64,000 nt of DNA from contig CAJUCO010000001.1 of the NCBI GenBank assembly GCA_910585245.1, forward strand, positions 124,001 to 188,000. Reading direction: 5' to 3'. The stretch is from an uncultured Oscillibacter sp. GTDB lineage: Bacteria > Bacillota > Clostridia > Oscillospirales > Oscillospiraceae. The position numbers and the translations under genes are program-made. Each line of letters starts with the position of its first letter. Positions within the stretch are counted from its first letter, which is position 1. Of this stretch, positions 47,132 through 57,128 are shown piece by piece. The notes beneath the pieces are model-generated. The model saw nothing but the letters and a program-made list of their open reading frames with translations. It made no database searches and was not told where the DNA came from.

Positions 47132-49126
47132 TCAGCTAAACTGTACTTCCTGAATTTGACTCTGGTCCAACACGCCGTCAAAATAAACCTTGACCGTTTG
47201 CGTACCAGAACCCTTCAGCGGCGGATTTGTATAGACAGTGCCATCCGCTGTGCTGACGCGTTCAGAAAACTGGGGATTCTCCTCGTCGCCCACGTATACC
47301 TCTACCAGAACCGTCGTGCGGTCGTCCTGAGGCAGCGTAATGGTGATCCCGACTTCCATGACGGTAATGCCCTTACTGACTTGGAACTTGATGGTGTCCC
47401 ATTCCGTGGCCGTGGTATTGGGTTCGATGCTTTGCCAAATGACGCTGTTGGGCTCTGCTTCGCTTTCCACATATTCGATGTCCGTATTTGTGCAGGTCAG
47501 ATGCCAGGAGTCCACCAGAGAACGCAACACCGCGTCAATCTGCATACCGGCAAAAGAAGGCACCACCACCGGCTTTTTCTCCGGCCCCTTGCTGACAATC
47601 AGCCGGACGATATCGCCGTCTTTTAGCTCCTCGTGTTCGGCAGGTTCACTACGGATAATATAGCCCTCGGTGACTTCGTCGTTAAACTCCATCTCCGCAT
47701 CGTCGGCTATGATCTCCAAGTTGTATTTTTCCCTCAGGCTTTTCAAAAGCACATTCGCCTGAGCCACAGTTTTGTTGGTCACATCCAGCATCTCGCCGGT
47801 GTCTTCTCCCGCGCTGAGCCAAACTTCAATCACCAGATTATCGCCCTTGCGGTGATCTCCCTCCCCGGGACTTTGCCGGGCAATGGTTCCTATGGGGTAT
47901 TTCTCGCTGAACTCGCTCTCTTCGTTCACCTTCAGGGTGAAGATGTCCCTCACCCCCTCTTTATTGGAGGCCTGTTCCGGCGTATAGCCCAGAACCGAGG
48001 GCACCACATAGGTCTGGGGCACCTCCTGCTGTGGGGCAATGGAATCCGACACCATGCGGAACAGCACAGCCGCCAAGGCCAAGGCCAGTATGATGGCCAC
48101 GCCCATCAACACTTTCACACCGGCCCCGCCGCCCCGGTGAGGCGGCTCATAGTCGTCTTCGTAATCCCGGCGGCGTTCTCGGACCCGTTCCCGGTTCTTA
48201 GGGGTGGGGTGAATCGTTTGATCATAGGTGCGGATGGGCTGAGTGGGCTCCGCCGGCTCCTCCGGCCGGAGATCCACCATAGTGAAATCCAAATTGATGT
48301 TGGGATTTTTCCGAAAATCCTCCAGGTCCGCAATCATGGCGTCGGCGGAGGCATAGCGGCGACTGAGATCCGGCGTCATAGCCTTCATGCAGACCAGCTC
48401 CAGCTGGACTGGAATCTCCGGATTTAACTCCCGGGGAGCCAACGGGACGGCACTGAGGTGCTGAATCGCCACAGACACGGCGGAGTCCCCCTCGAAGGGC
48501 AGCCGCCCGGTGAGCATCTCATACATAACCACTCCGGAGGAGTAGATATCGCTGCGGGCGTCGGTACGCTCTCCTCTGGCTTGCTCCGGCGAGATATAGT
48601 GGACAGAGCCCAGGGCCTCCTGCGTTAAAGTCTGCGCGGAGTTCTCCAGACAGGCAATGCCAAAATCAGCCACTTTCACGCTGCCGTCCCGGAGGACCAT
48701 AACGTTTTGGGGTTTGATGTCCCGATGAACAATTCCCCGGCTGTGGGCGTGGCTGAGCCCCCGCATGATTTGAGTGATAAAGTGCAAAGACTCCCGCCAG
48801 TTCAGCTGGCCCCGCTTTTCCATATATTGCTTCAGTGTAATGCCGTCGATGAGCTCCATGACGATATATTCCGTGTCCCCTCCCCGGCTCACATCGTAGA
48901 CCGACACGATATTGGGATGGGACAGCTGGGCCACGGCCTGGGACTCCGCATTAAACCGGCGGCGAAAATCCTCGTCCTGGGCCAGATCAGGCTTTAAAAC
49001 TTTCACCGCAACCAGACGGTTTAACCGCTGGTCCCTGGTCTTGTAGACTACCGCCATGCCTCCGGTGCCGATGCGCTCTAGAATCTCATAACGGTTGTCC
49101 AGAATTTTTCCAATGTACTGATCCAT
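47132..49126 (-). CDS. prkC: PASTA-domain Ser/Thr protein kinase
   Basis: A 664-residue membrane kinase. The kinase domain has GTGGMAVVYK, Lys42, IVHRDIKPQNVMV, VADFGIACLE and SPEQARGERTDARSDIYSSG. A juxtamembrane basic stretch, one helix (VLMGVAIILALALAAVLF) and three extracellular PASTA repeats follow, then a short C-terminal domain. PrkC senses peptidoglycan and controls growth, wall metabolism and germination. It lies 15 bases after its phosphatase gene prpC. Confidence 0.95.
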   Translation of the reverse strand: MDQYIGKILDNRYEILERIGTGGMAVVYKTRDQRLNRLVAVKVLKPDLAQDEDFRRRFNAESQAVAQLSHPNIVSVYDVSRGGDTEYIVMELIDGITLKQYMEKRGQLNWRESLHFITQIMRGLSHAHSRGIVHRDIKPQNVMVLRDGSVKVADFGIACLENSAQTLTQEALGSVHYISPEQARGERTDARSDIYSSGVVMYEMLTGRLPFEGDSAVSVAIQHLSAVPLAPRELNPEIPVQLELVCMKAMTPDLSRRYASADAMIADLEDFRKNPNINLDFTMVDLRPEEPAEPTQPIRTYDQTIHPTPKNRERVRERRRDYEDDYEPPHRGGGAGVKVLMGVAIILALALAAVLFRMVSDSIAPQQEVPQTYVVPSVLGYTPEQASNKEGVRDIFTLKVNEESEFSEKYPIGTIARQSPGEGDHRKGDNLVIEVWLSAGEDTGEMLDVTNKTVAQANVLLKSLREKYNLEIIADDAEMEFNDEVTEGYIIRSEPAEHEELKDGDIVRLIVSKGPEKKPVVVPSFAGMQIDAVLRSLVDSWHLTCTNTDIEYVESEAEPNSVIWQSIEPNTTATEWDTIKFQVSKGITVMEVGITITLPQDDRTTVLVEVYVGDEENPQFSERVSTADGTVYTNPPLKGSGTQTVKVYFDGVLDQSQIQEVQFS

Positions 49127-49141
49127 GCAGCTCCTCCTTCC

Positions 49142-49873
49142 TTAGAGTTTCTTTGCCAGAACTACGGTGACATTGTCTGACGCGCCCCGGCTCTTGGAAA
49201 TGGCCAGCAACCGTTCCATACAGGTGTTCGTATCGCCGTGGAGGACCTCGTGCATGATCTCCTCGTCCGTGACAGTATTTACCAGCCCGTCGGTGCACAG
49301 CAGAAGAAAATCCCCCGGCAAAAGCTGGCAGGTGTAACAGTCGCATTCAGGGTCCGTATCCGGGCCAAGAGCCCGGGTGATGAGGTTTCGGTTGGGGTGG
49401 TGGCGGGCCTCTTCTGCGGTGATATCCCCCCGCTCTACCATATGCTCCACCAGAGAATGATCCCGGGTTACTTGGACAATACGTTCCCTGTTGATGTGAT
49501 AGGCCCGGCTGTCTCCCACGTTGGCGATGACTACGCCGCCATCAAAGGAGACGGCAGAGACCAGAGTGGTTCCCATACCCTGGTATTCCTCTGAGGTTCG
49601 GGCGGCCTCCCGCACAGCGCGGTTTGCCAAAGCCACCGCCACTACGGAAATTTCCCGCAGCCGGTCCGGCTTTGCTTCCTGGGATAAGCGCTTTTCCATC
49701 TCGGCGGAAAAGGTGTCCACGGCAATGCGGCTGGCCAGCTTTCCGCCTGCGGCCCCACCCATCCCGTCGCATACCACACAGATTGTGTGTCCGAAGGCCG
49801 TCCTCACCGCGTAGGTGTCCTGATTCTCTTTACGGACAAGACCTACGTCCGTCATGCTCCATAGATTCATCAT
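49142..49873 (-). CDS. prpC: PP2C-type protein phosphatase PrpC/Stp
   Basis: A 243-residue metal-dependent phosphatase reversing PrkC action. Metal ligands lie in VRKENQDTYAV, VCDGMGGAAGGKLAS, VANVGDSRAYHI-like IANVGDSRAYHI, LCTDGLVNTVTDEEI and GASDNVTVVL. Its ATG overlaps the rlmN stop (ATGA). Classical rlmN-prpC-prkC-rsgA order. Confidence 0.95.
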   Translation of the reverse strand: MMNLWSMTDVGLVRKENQDTYAVRTAFGHTICVVCDGMGGAAGGKLASRIAVDTFSAEMEKRLSQEAKPDRLREISVVAVALANRAVREAARTSEEYQGMGTTLVSAVSFDGGVVIANVGDSRAYHINRERIVQVTRDHSLVEHMVERGDITAEEARHHPNRNLITRALGPDTDPECDCYTCQLLPGDFLLLCTDGLVNTVTDEEIMHEVLHGDTNTCMERLLAISKSRGASDNVTVVLAKKL

Positions 49874-50901
49874 TGGGAATCCTCCCCTTTCTCTGCCTTT
49901 CTGCGGAGTTGTCCGCAGGCGGCGTCTATATCTCCACCCAGGCTCCGCCGCACAGTGGCGGTGAGGCCATAAGATTCCAGACGTTTTTGAAAGGCCGCCG
50001 TCCGGCGGGAGGGCCGGAAAGGGCTTTCCTCCACATCGTTGAGCGGAATCAGGTTCACGTGACCCGGCATCCCCCTCAACCGTTTGGCAATGAGGTCCGC
50101 CTGCCAGTCCTGATCGTTCACACCGTCAATCATGGCATATTCAAAGGAGATCCGCCGTCCGGTTTTCTTAAAGTAATCGTGACAGGCCGCAAACAGTTCC
50201 TCTACGCCATAAGCCCGGTTGATGGGCATAATCTGGGAGCGGGTTTCTCCGTCCGGCGCATGGAGCGAAACGGACAGCGTCAATTGCAGCTCCAGTTCTG
50301 ACAAACGGCGAATACCGGGCAAAACGCCGCAGGTGGACAGGGAAATGTGCCGCATACCGATATTCAGCCCGTCGGGATGATTGACAATCTCCAGAAATTT
50401 TAGCACCGCATCTAGATTGTCCATAGGTTCGCCGATGCCCATCAGCACGATGTTGGAGATCGGAGCCCCGGAGTCCTTCCCGGTGAAGACCACCTGATCC
50501 AGTAGCTCCCCCGGGGTCAGATCCCGAACCTTTCCCGCAATGGTGGACGCGCAGAAGGCGCAGCCCATCCGGCAACCAACCTGGGAGGAGATGCAGACGG
50601 AATTTCCATGGTGATAACGCATGAGAACCGATTCAATGCAGTTGCCATCCGCCAGTTCCCAGAGATATTTGATGGTACCGTCTTTGGCGGAGACCTGCTT
50701 TCGGGCCACCTTTGGAACGCCGAGAGCGCAAGTTTCTTTCAAACGCTCTCGCAAGGCCAGGGGGAGATTTGTCATCTCATCGAAGGAGCACACGCCCCGG
50801 CTGAGCCAGGAGAACACCTGTTTTCCACGAAAAGCGGGCTCACTCATGCTCTGAAGAAAGCTCCGCAGTTCCGGGAGGGTCATGGATTTGATATCAGTCA
50901 T
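49870..50901 (-). CDS. rlmN: 23S rRNA (adenine(2503)-C(2))-methyltransferase
   Basis: A 343-residue radical-SAM enzyme methylating A2503 of 23S rRNA and A37 of some tRNAs. The cluster motif is CRMGCAFCAS; MGIGEPMDNLDAVLKFLEI, SLSTCGVLPGI and SLHAPDGETRSQIMPIN are family marks. The C-terminal Cys that carries the methyl intermediate is in DIDAACGQLR. ATG 50901; the longer open frame overlaps rsmB and is not used. Confidence 0.95.
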   Translation of the reverse strand: MTDIKSMTLPELRSFLQSMSEPAFRGKQVFSWLSRGVCSFDEMTNLPLALRERLKETCALGVPKVARKQVSAKDGTIKYLWELADGNCIESVLMRYHHGNSVCISSQVGCRMGCAFCASTIAGKVRDLTPGELLDQVVFTGKDSGAPISNIVLMGIGEPMDNLDAVLKFLEIVNHPDGLNIGMRHISLSTCGVLPGIRRLSELELQLTLSVSLHAPDGETRSQIMPINRAYGVEELFAACHDYFKKTGRRISFEYAMIDGVNDQDWQADLIAKRLRGMPGHVNLIPLNDVEESPFRPSRRTAAFQKRLESYGLTATVRRSLGGDIDAACGQLRRKAEKGEDSQ

Positions 50902-50909
50902 GATTCGCC

Positions 50910-52226
50910 TCAAACGCGCCGCGTCATGCGGCAAATGTAAAAGCCATCTGTGCCGTGGAGATGAGGCCAGAGTGTGACCTGTCCCTCCGTTTGCCCCACA
51001 GGCCCCGGCAAGGTGAAGATTTCCCGGGAAAATTCCGGATGAGTTCCCAGAAAAGCCGCCGTCACCTCTTCGTTTTCCTCCGGCAAAATGGTACAGGTGG
51101 AATACAGCAACGTTCCACCTGGACGGACATAGTGGGCGGCATTCTCCAAAATGGCGCTTTGGACCACCGGAAGAGTGAAAAGGCCGTCCGCTTTCTTTCG
51201 CCGGATATCCGGCTTCTTGCGGAGGATACCCACGCCGGAGCAAGGTGCGTCCACCAGCACCAAGTCAAAGCTGTCCCGCCACTCTTCCCGGCAAATCCGT
51301 CCGTCGGCAGCTTCCGCGCGGATGGAGGTCAGACCCAATCGGTCCGCCCCCTCCCGAATGCGTTTTAATTTATTCTCGTGGAGGTCACAAGAGACAATCT
51401 CTCCCCTATCTCCCATAGCTATGGCGGCGGCAAAGGACTTCCCGCCAGGGGCGGCGCATACGTCCAACACCCGGTCTTCCGGCCGAAGCCCCGCGGCCAC
51501 AATCGTAAGGCGAGCCGCCGGGTCCTGAATATAGATCATGCCGCACCGGAAGGCGCTCAGACGTTCCAGGTCACCGGCCCCCCACAAAAGCAGGCAGTCC
51601 GGCAGCCAGGGGTGCCTCTCCACCCGGATGCCCTCTTCCTCTAGCGTTTCGACCACTTCTCCCACACGAAAGCGGCAGGTGTTGACCTGGGCGGCAGCAG
51701 GCGGCGGAGTGTTGCTGTTGCTCAAAAAGGCCTCCGTTCCCTCCCGGCCCAACAGACCCAGCAACCGCTTTACAAGCCATTTGGGGTGGCTATAGCGTAT
51801 GGAAAGATACCGGGCCTCGTCCCGGTCTGGAATGGGGGGCAAATTCTCCTTCTCCCGGCAAAACCGCCGAAGGACCGCGTTGATCAAACCTGCCGCCTGC
51901 CCCCTTCCCGCGTTTTTGGCCAACTCCACCGACGTGTGCACGGCGGCGCTGTCCGGCACCCGGTCCAAAAAGAGAATTTGATAGGCGCCGATTCGCAAAA
52001 TATCCGCCAGAGGCGGCTGTAGATGGTCCAGCTTCTGGGAGCAAAAAGAGGAGAGATAAAAGTCCAGCAGGGTCTCGTTTTGAACCACACCATAGACGAT
52101 TCGGCTACACAACCCTGCATCAGCCGGAGAAAGTCCTCTCAAATGCGTGTTCAGCGCAGCGTCCGCCCAGGCCCCCCGTACACGACAGGCGGTCAGAACG
52201 GCCAGTGCCTCCTTCCGGGCGCTCAT
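50910..52226 (-). CDS. rsmB: 16S rRNA (cytosine(967)-C(5))-methyltransferase
   Basis: A 438-residue protein with an N-terminal NusB-like RNA-binding domain (SARKEALAVLTACRVRGAWA onward) and a C-terminal Rossmann methyltransferase: VLDVCAAPGGKSFAAAIAMG, VLVDAPCSGVGILRKKPDIR with one catalytic Cys, LLYSTCTILPEENE with the second. Overlaps the metallopeptidase gene by ATGA. Confidence 0.95.
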   Translation of the reverse strand: MSARKEALAVLTACRVRGAWADAALNTHLRGLSPADAGLCSRIVYGVVQNETLLDFYLSSFCSQKLDHLQPPLADILRIGAYQILFLDRVPDSAAVHTSVELAKNAGRGQAAGLINAVLRRFCREKENLPPIPDRDEARYLSIRYSHPKWLVKRLLGLLGREGTEAFLSNSNTPPPAAAQVNTCRFRVGEVVETLEEEGIRVERHPWLPDCLLLWGAGDLERLSAFRCGMIYIQDPAARLTIVAAGLRPEDRVLDVCAAPGGKSFAAAIAMGDRGEIVSCDLHENKLKRIREGADRLGLTSIRAEAADGRICREEWRDSFDLVLVDAPCSGVGILRKKPDIRRKKADGLFTLPVVQSAILENAAHYVRPGGTLLYSTCTILPEENEEVTAAFLGTHPEFSREIFTLPGPVGQTEGQVTLWPHLHGTDGFYICRMTRRV

Positions 52227-52966
52227 CTTCGCCCCTGTCCCCGGCGGTCACCCTGGTTGGCCCGTCCGAGGAAGATCAAAACATAACGCAACAATTGCAA
52301 AGCGGACATCAGCAGCGCGGCCACATAGGTCAGCGCGGCGGCCCGAAGAACTTTTCTGGCCCCATTTAGCTCCTCACCGTCCAAAATCCCCCAGCCTTCT
52401 ATGGTTTCCAAAGCCCGTCGGGAGGCGTTAAATTCCACAGGCAAGGTTACCAGTTGGAAAAACGTCGTCAGTGAAAACAGCAAAATTCCCACCAGAAACA
52501 AGCTCTGGCTGTAGAGCAGTAGACCAATGAACAGCAAAATTACGGAACACCGGGAGCCCAAGTTTGTCAAAGGGACGATGGCGCTTCTCAGGCGGATAGG
52601 CGCATAGCCCACGGCGTACTGGACCGCGTGACCTGCCTCATGAGCGGCCACACCCACTGCCGCCACTGTGGAAGCGGAGTAAACAGCCTGGGAGAGATAA
52701 ATGGTATTGTCCCTCGGATCGTAGTGGTCCGTCAGTTCACCCCAGGTGGAGGTTATTTTTACATCGTAAACCCCGTTGGCTCTGAGCACCATCTCCGCCG
52801 CCTGAGCGCCGGTAAGGCAGCGGCGGTTGGACACCCGGCTGTACTTCTTGAAATTGCCGCTGACCTGGAACTGGGCCCAGAGAGAAAGAAGCATCACCGG
52901 GATCAGCAGAAGAATATAGATGTTGTTGGCCAGGAAATTACCATAGCCACCATAATAATAAGGCAT
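52223..52966 (-). CDS. zinc metallopeptidase, YugP type
   Basis: A ~247-residue membrane protease. The N-terminal helix (NIYILLLIPVMLLSLWAQF) precedes a zinc site in AAHEAGHAVQYAVGY (HExxH) and two to three further helices (CSVILLFIGLLLYSQSLF, VGILLFSLTTFFQLVTLPVE). The family is widespread in Firmicutes with few studied members. ATG 52966 after GAGGG; GTG 52972 is the alternative. Between fmt and rsmB, as in many Clostridia. Confidence 0.9.
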   Translation of the reverse strand: MPYYYGGYGNFLANNIYILLLIPVMLLSLWAQFQVSGNFKKYSRVSNRRCLTGAQAAEMVLRANGVYDVKITSTWGELTDHYDPRDNTIYLSQAVYSASTVAAVGVAAHEAGHAVQYAVGYAPIRLRSAIVPLTNLGSRCSVILLFIGLLLYSQSLFLVGILLFSLTTFFQLVTLPVEFNASRRALETIEGWGILDGEELNGARKVLRAAALTYVAALLMSALQLLRYVLIFLGRANQGDRRGQGRR

Positions 52967-52981
52967 AAGCACCCTCGAATT

Positions 52982-53902
52982 TTATCGTTGAATGGGATGT
53001 CCCAATAAATAAGCGGCGGCGGACATACGTTTACCGCCCTTTGCCTGGAGTTCCGTCACCCGAAGGACCTTTCCGTCACCACAGGCCAGGTCAATTCCCT
53101 GCTTTCCCGCCGCTGTGATCGCACCCGGGCGGGCGTTTGTCCCCTCCCCGGTCTCCAGGGCTCCATAGAGTTTCATCTCCTCGCCGTTGATAACGTCTGT
53201 CGTGGCACAGGGCCAGGGAATCAGTCCCCGAATCTGACAGCTGATCTCATGGGCGGAGCGATTCCAGTCCACAGGGGAGAGCTCTTTTCCCAGCATAGGC
53301 GCATAGGTGTGTGTCTCATGATTCTGAGGAGTACGGGAGGCTGTGCCGTTTTCCAGGAGACGGACAGCTTCGGACAGGGCCTCCGCCCCCAGTTTCGCCA
53401 GACGTATGGTAAGGGCCTGAGCGTCCTCCGTCTCGCCGATGGAGGTGGATTTTTGCAAGATGACGTCCCCCGCATCCAACTCCTTGGCCATATACATAAT
53501 CGAGACGCCGGTTTCGGTCTCTCCATTCAGCACCGCCCAGTTGATGGGGGCCGCACCCCGGTACTTGGGCAGCAAGGATGAGTGAACATTAATAGACCCA
53601 AGCGGCGGCACACTTAAGATGTTCTCCGGCAGCAGCTTTCCATAGGCTGCAACCACAATCAACTCCGGCTTCAAGGCCTCTACCAGCTCCAAACTCTCTG
53701 CGCCCCGCAAGGACACCGGCTGGTAAACCGCCAATTCTTCCGTAATGGCATACTCCTTTACAGGAGTTGCCATCATCTTGTGTCCCCGGTTTTTGGGCTT
53801 GTCCGGCTGGGTGAAAACGCCGCAAATCTCATGTCCGTCCTCCACCAGACGACGAAGGGAGGCAACGGCAAAATCCGGCGTGCCCATGAAAAGAATGCGC
53901 AT
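52982..53902 (-). CDS. fmt: methionyl-tRNA formyltransferase
   Basis: A 306-residue enzyme formylating initiator Met-tRNA. It shows MRILFMGTPDFAVASLRRLV, VAAYGKLLP, INVHSSLLPKYRGAAPINWA with the catalytic His, and the C-terminal domain (GKVLRVTELQAKGGKRM). ATG 53902 lies in TGATG overlapping the def stop, so def and fmt are coupled and start/finish N-formyl-Met processing together. Confidence 0.95.
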   Translation of the reverse strand: MRILFMGTPDFAVASLRRLVEDGHEICGVFTQPDKPKNRGHKMMATPVKEYAITEELAVYQPVSLRGAESLELVEALKPELIVVAAYGKLLPENILSVPPLGSINVHSSLLPKYRGAAPINWAVLNGETETGVSIMYMAKELDAGDVILQKSTSIGETEDAQALTIRLAKLGAEALSEAVRLLENGTASRTPQNHETHTYAPMLGKELSPVDWNRSAHEISCQIRGLIPWPCATTDVINGEEMKLYGALETGEGTNARPGAITAAGKQGIDLACGDGKVLRVTELQAKGGKRMSAAAYLLGHPIQR

Positions 53903-54402
53903 CACGCTTTCCCCTCTTCCTGGCTGAAATACTCCTCCACTTCCTCATCCGTCAAGAAGCGCTCAATGTGCTCTGTGTAAAGATGCCCGTCCAGATGCTC
54001 CAACTCATGGCAAAAACACCGGGCCGTCAAACCCTCTCCCTCTACTTCAAACCAATTGCCGTTTCGATCCTGGGCGCGGACCCGGACATAATCAGGCCGG
54101 GTTACCAGTCCCCACTTGCCAGGGACGCTGAGACACCCCTCCGGGCCGGTCTGCTCCCCTTCCTGGGCAATGATAGAGGGGTTGATCAGCTCGATAAATT
54201 CCTCCGTATCGTCGTCCATGACCACACAGGCCCTGCGGAGAATGCCCACCTGGGGGGCCGCTAATCCGGCGCCTCCCGCTTTGGAGAGCGTCTCCAACAA
54301 ATCGTCCATCAGTGAATGCAGGCGACGGTTGAAGTCCGTCACCGGACGGCAAACCTTGTTCAAACAGTCCTCACCCTGTTCCACGATTTTGCGCAATGCC
54401 AT
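53902..54402 (-). CDS. def: peptide deformylase
   Basis: A 166-residue metalloenzyme removing the N-formyl group. Motif 1 is GGAGLAAPQVG, motif 2 is GPEGCLSVPG with a metal Cys, and motif 3 is CHELEHLDGHLY (HExxH-type). ATG 54402 after TAGGAGG; the longer frame overlaps priA. Confidence 0.95.
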   Translation of the reverse strand: MALRKIVEQGEDCLNKVCRPVTDFNRRLHSLMDDLLETLSKAGGAGLAAPQVGILRRACVVMDDDTEEFIELINPSIIAQEGEQTGPEGCLSVPGKWGLVTRPDYVRVRAQDRNGNWFEVEGEGLTARCFCHELEHLDGHLYTEHIERFLTDEEVEEYFSQEEGKA

Positions 54403-54413
54403 TCTTAAACCTC

Positions 54414-56858
54414 CTACTCCGCGGCGTTGCACTCCGCGAAAAGATTGAATCCCCGGTTGACTCCGTTTCCGGCAAAGGCCCGCAGCAGCCCCCCGATTTC
54501 CTCCCGGGTTATTTTGTCATTTTTCCCCACCAGTAAAACCCGGTAACGATAGCGGTTATTGATTTTTAAAACCGGCGCGGGCGCAGGGCCCAGAACCTCG
54601 CCGTCTCCAAAGCGCCTTCGCAGCGTGTCTCGGACGCCGATGGCCGCCCGAAGTACCGCGCCTTCTTCCGTACCGGAGACGGTGAGGGTAAACAGATCTG
54701 CAAAGGGCGGAAGGCGGCGGAGACGGCGCATACGAATTTCACTTTCATAAAAGCGTCGGTAGTCCTGTTGGGCCGCGCACTGAATCACGTCGTTTTCCGG
54801 CGTGTAAGTCTGGATAACCGCCCGGCCACTTTTATCCCCCCGGCCCGCCCGGCCCACTACCTGAGTCAGCAGGCTGAAGGTCCGCTCCGCCGCCCGGTAA
54901 TTCTCCAGGTACAGCGAAAGATCGGCGGCCAGAACCCCTACCAAAGTCACATTTTCAAAGTCCAGACCCTTGGCCACCATCTGGGTGCCAAGCAAAATGG
55001 GAATACGCTCCTTTTCAAAGCGCCGCAGCAGCTTTTCATGGCCCTCCGCTGTGGTATCCGCATCCATCCGCAAGATTCCAACGCCGGGAAACAGAGCCTT
55101 CAGCTCCTCCTCCACCCGCTGGGTCCCCGCGCCCACGCGCTTCATAATACCGCCACAGGACGGGCAGGCATCGAAGCTCCGCTGGGAGTGGCCGCAATGA
55201 TGACACATCAACCGCCCATTGGCAGAGTGATAGGTCAGCGGGGCACTACACCGGGGACATTCCGGCACGTGACCGCACTCCCCACAAAGAAGCATCCGGC
55301 TGCTGCCCCGGCGATTTAAAAAAAGGATGCTTTGCTCCCCTTTTTCAAGATTTCGTTCCAGCTCCCTCCGGAGATCCGTCCCAACCAGTCCGGAGTTCCC
55401 GGCCTTAATTTCCTGACGGAGATCAGCGATGACGACCTGAGGAAGATTTTGCGCATTGTACCGGCGGTGGAGCACCGCCTTGTGATACAATCCCTCCTCT
55501 GCCGCCCAGGCTGTTTCAACAGAAGGAGTGGCGGAGCCCAAAACCAGCAAGGCCCCGTCCCGGGCGCAAAGGTACTTGGCAACGTCCCGTGTGTGATACC
55601 GGGGCGGATTTTCCGAGTGGTAGCTGCTCTCCTGCTCTTCGTCCAAGATGACGACACCCAGGTTTTGCAAAGGGGCAAAGATGGCGGAGCGGGTGCCCAG
55701 CACCACACGAACCTCCCCACGCCGGATACGCTTCCACTGATCATAGCGCTCCGTCATACGAAGTCCGCTGTGGAGCATGGCCACATCCTCTCCAAAATAG
55801 GAGGAAAATTTCCCCATCATCTGGGGTGTCAGCACAATCTCCGGCACCAGGACAATGGCGGTTCTCCCCTTGGACAGTATCTCCTGAACCAACTTCAAAT
55901 AGACCTGGGTCTTTCCGCTGCCGGTAACGCCTTGCAACAGTGCGCCAGAAGCCTTTCCCGCCTCTATCAACCCACAAAGCTGGTCAAAGGCCTCTTGCTG
56001 TTCCACGCTCAGCTGGATTGGCGGTCCCGGCTCCACTGCGACAGGCAGGGAGACGCGTAGCTCCTCCTCCTCGGAAAAGCGCAAAATTCCCGCCTTCTCC
56101 ATGCCCCGGAGTACCCGGAGGGAAACTCCGGTGAAATAGTGAATGTCTGTGTAAGCCGTCCTTCCGTTGGCGGCCAGCAGCCTCACTACCTCGTATCGAG
56201 TTGGGGAAGAACGCCGTTTCCCCTCTGACAAAGCCAGCGCTTCTTCGGCGCTGAGGGCCAACTCCACCATCCGGCGGGTCTTGTCTCCCACTTTTTGCTT
56301 CGCCGCCGTCTCGTGCCAGACGACCCCCGCCTTCTCTAAGGCCCGAAGGGCCGGGAGCGCTTCGCCGCCATAGACATCCCGCAAGGCCTCCAGGTCGGCA
56401 AAGCCGCCGGAGCGCACCATTATCTCCAAAACCTCTGGCCCGTGGCGCACTCCTCCGGCGGCAGCTCGGGCCGTTTCAAGGTCCAACTCCCCTTGTAGAT
56501 GCCAGATTTCCCTCAGGCGATACCACAGTCCGGCGGGCAAGATGGTACGGGCCGCCTCGAACATGGTGCAAAAATACCGCTGGCGCATCCAAAGAGCCAG
56601 CGCCAGTCCTGTGCTGTCCAGCACCGGCTCTTGATCCAGCAGCCCGGAAAGAGTTTTCAATCCCCGGACCTTCTGTCCCTCTCCCCGGGCGAGAATCAAT
56701 CCCTCTGACAGCCGGTTTCCCCTGCCAAAGGGCACGGTCACCCGAACACCGGAAACCGCCCGCTCCTCCAGCTCCGCCGGAACCAGATAATCATAGGGCT
56801 TGTCAATGTGGTAGGGCGCGGCGCTGACCGCCACTTTCACGATAGCCGCGGTCTCCAT
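54414..56858 (-). CDS. priA: primosomal protein N' (replication restart helicase PriA)
   Basis: An 814-residue helicase that reloads the replisome at stalled forks. An N-terminal 3'-DNA-binding domain (AAPYHIDKPYDYLVPAELEE) comes first. The DEAH core has Walker A QGVTGSGKTQVYL and VILDEEQESSYH. The zinc-binding insert is LLCGECGHVPECPRCSAPLT and then CHHCGHSQRSFDACPSCGG. The C-terminal helicase lobe has GTQMVAKGLDFENVTLVGVL and TQVVGRAGRGDKSG. ATG 56858 has a weak ribosome site; GTG at about 56837 with GGAGA upstream is possible. Confidence 0.95.
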   Translation of the reverse strand: METAAIVKVAVSAAPYHIDKPYDYLVPAELEERAVSGVRVTVPFGRGNRLSEGLILARGEGQKVRGLKTLSGLLDQEPVLDSTGLALALWMRQRYFCTMFEAARTILPAGLWYRLREIWHLQGELDLETARAAAGGVRHGPEVLEIMVRSGGFADLEALRDVYGGEALPALRALEKAGVVWHETAAKQKVGDKTRRMVELALSAEEALALSEGKRRSSPTRYEVVRLLAANGRTAYTDIHYFTGVSLRVLRGMEKAGILRFSEEEELRVSLPVAVEPGPPIQLSVEQQEAFDQLCGLIEAGKASGALLQGVTGSGKTQVYLKLVQEILSKGRTAIVLVPEIVLTPQMMGKFSSYFGEDVAMLHSGLRMTERYDQWKRIRRGEVRVVLGTRSAIFAPLQNLGVVILDEEQESSYHSENPPRYHTRDVAKYLCARDGALLVLGSATPSVETAWAAEEGLYHKAVLHRRYNAQNLPQVVIADLRQEIKAGNSGLVGTDLRRELERNLEKGEQSILFLNRRGSSRMLLCGECGHVPECPRCSAPLTYHSANGRLMCHHCGHSQRSFDACPSCGGIMKRVGAGTQRVEEELKALFPGVGILRMDADTTAEGHEKLLRRFEKERIPILLGTQMVAKGLDFENVTLVGVLAADLSLYLENYRAAERTFSLLTQVVGRAGRGDKSGRAVIQTYTPENDVIQCAAQQDYRRFYESEIRMRRLRRLPPFADLFTLTVSGTEEGAVLRAAIGVRDTLRRRFGDGEVLGPAPAPVLKINNRYRYRVLLVGKNDKITREEIGGLLRAFAGNGVNRGFNLFAECNAAE

Positions 56859-56867
56859 TGGCGGGGG

Positions 56868-57083
56868 TTACGCCTCCTCGGAGGCCGCATCTCCGCCAGC
56901 GGCGGTGAGTTTGCCGTCCGCCACCTCGTGGATAGCCAGAGTTACAGGCTTTTCATCCAGATGCAGACCAGTCACCTCGGCTTCCTCGGCAATCTGACGG
57001 GCCCGGCGGGCCACTACATTCACCAACATATAGCGGTTGGGAATATAGGAATTGAGCTTGCTCATGGCGGGATACAACATCAT
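56868..57083 (-). CDS. rpoZ: RNA polymerase omega subunit
   Basis: A ~71-residue omega subunit that stabilises the beta' subunit. The start region is MMLYPAMSKLNSYIPNRYML, then VNVVARRARQIAEEA and KPVTLAIHEVADGKL, the RpoZ core. ATG 57083 follows AAAGGAAG; a TTG nine bases upstream is disfavoured. The usual coaBC gene between rpoZ and priA is absent here. Confidence 0.9.
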   Translation of the reverse strand: MMLYPAMSKLNSYIPNRYMLVNVVARRARQIAEEAEVTGLHLDEKPVTLAIHEVADGKLTAAGGDAASEEA

Positions 57084-57128
57084 AGGGATCAACTTCCTTT
57101 CAAACTTTCAACATTCAATATATGGCAA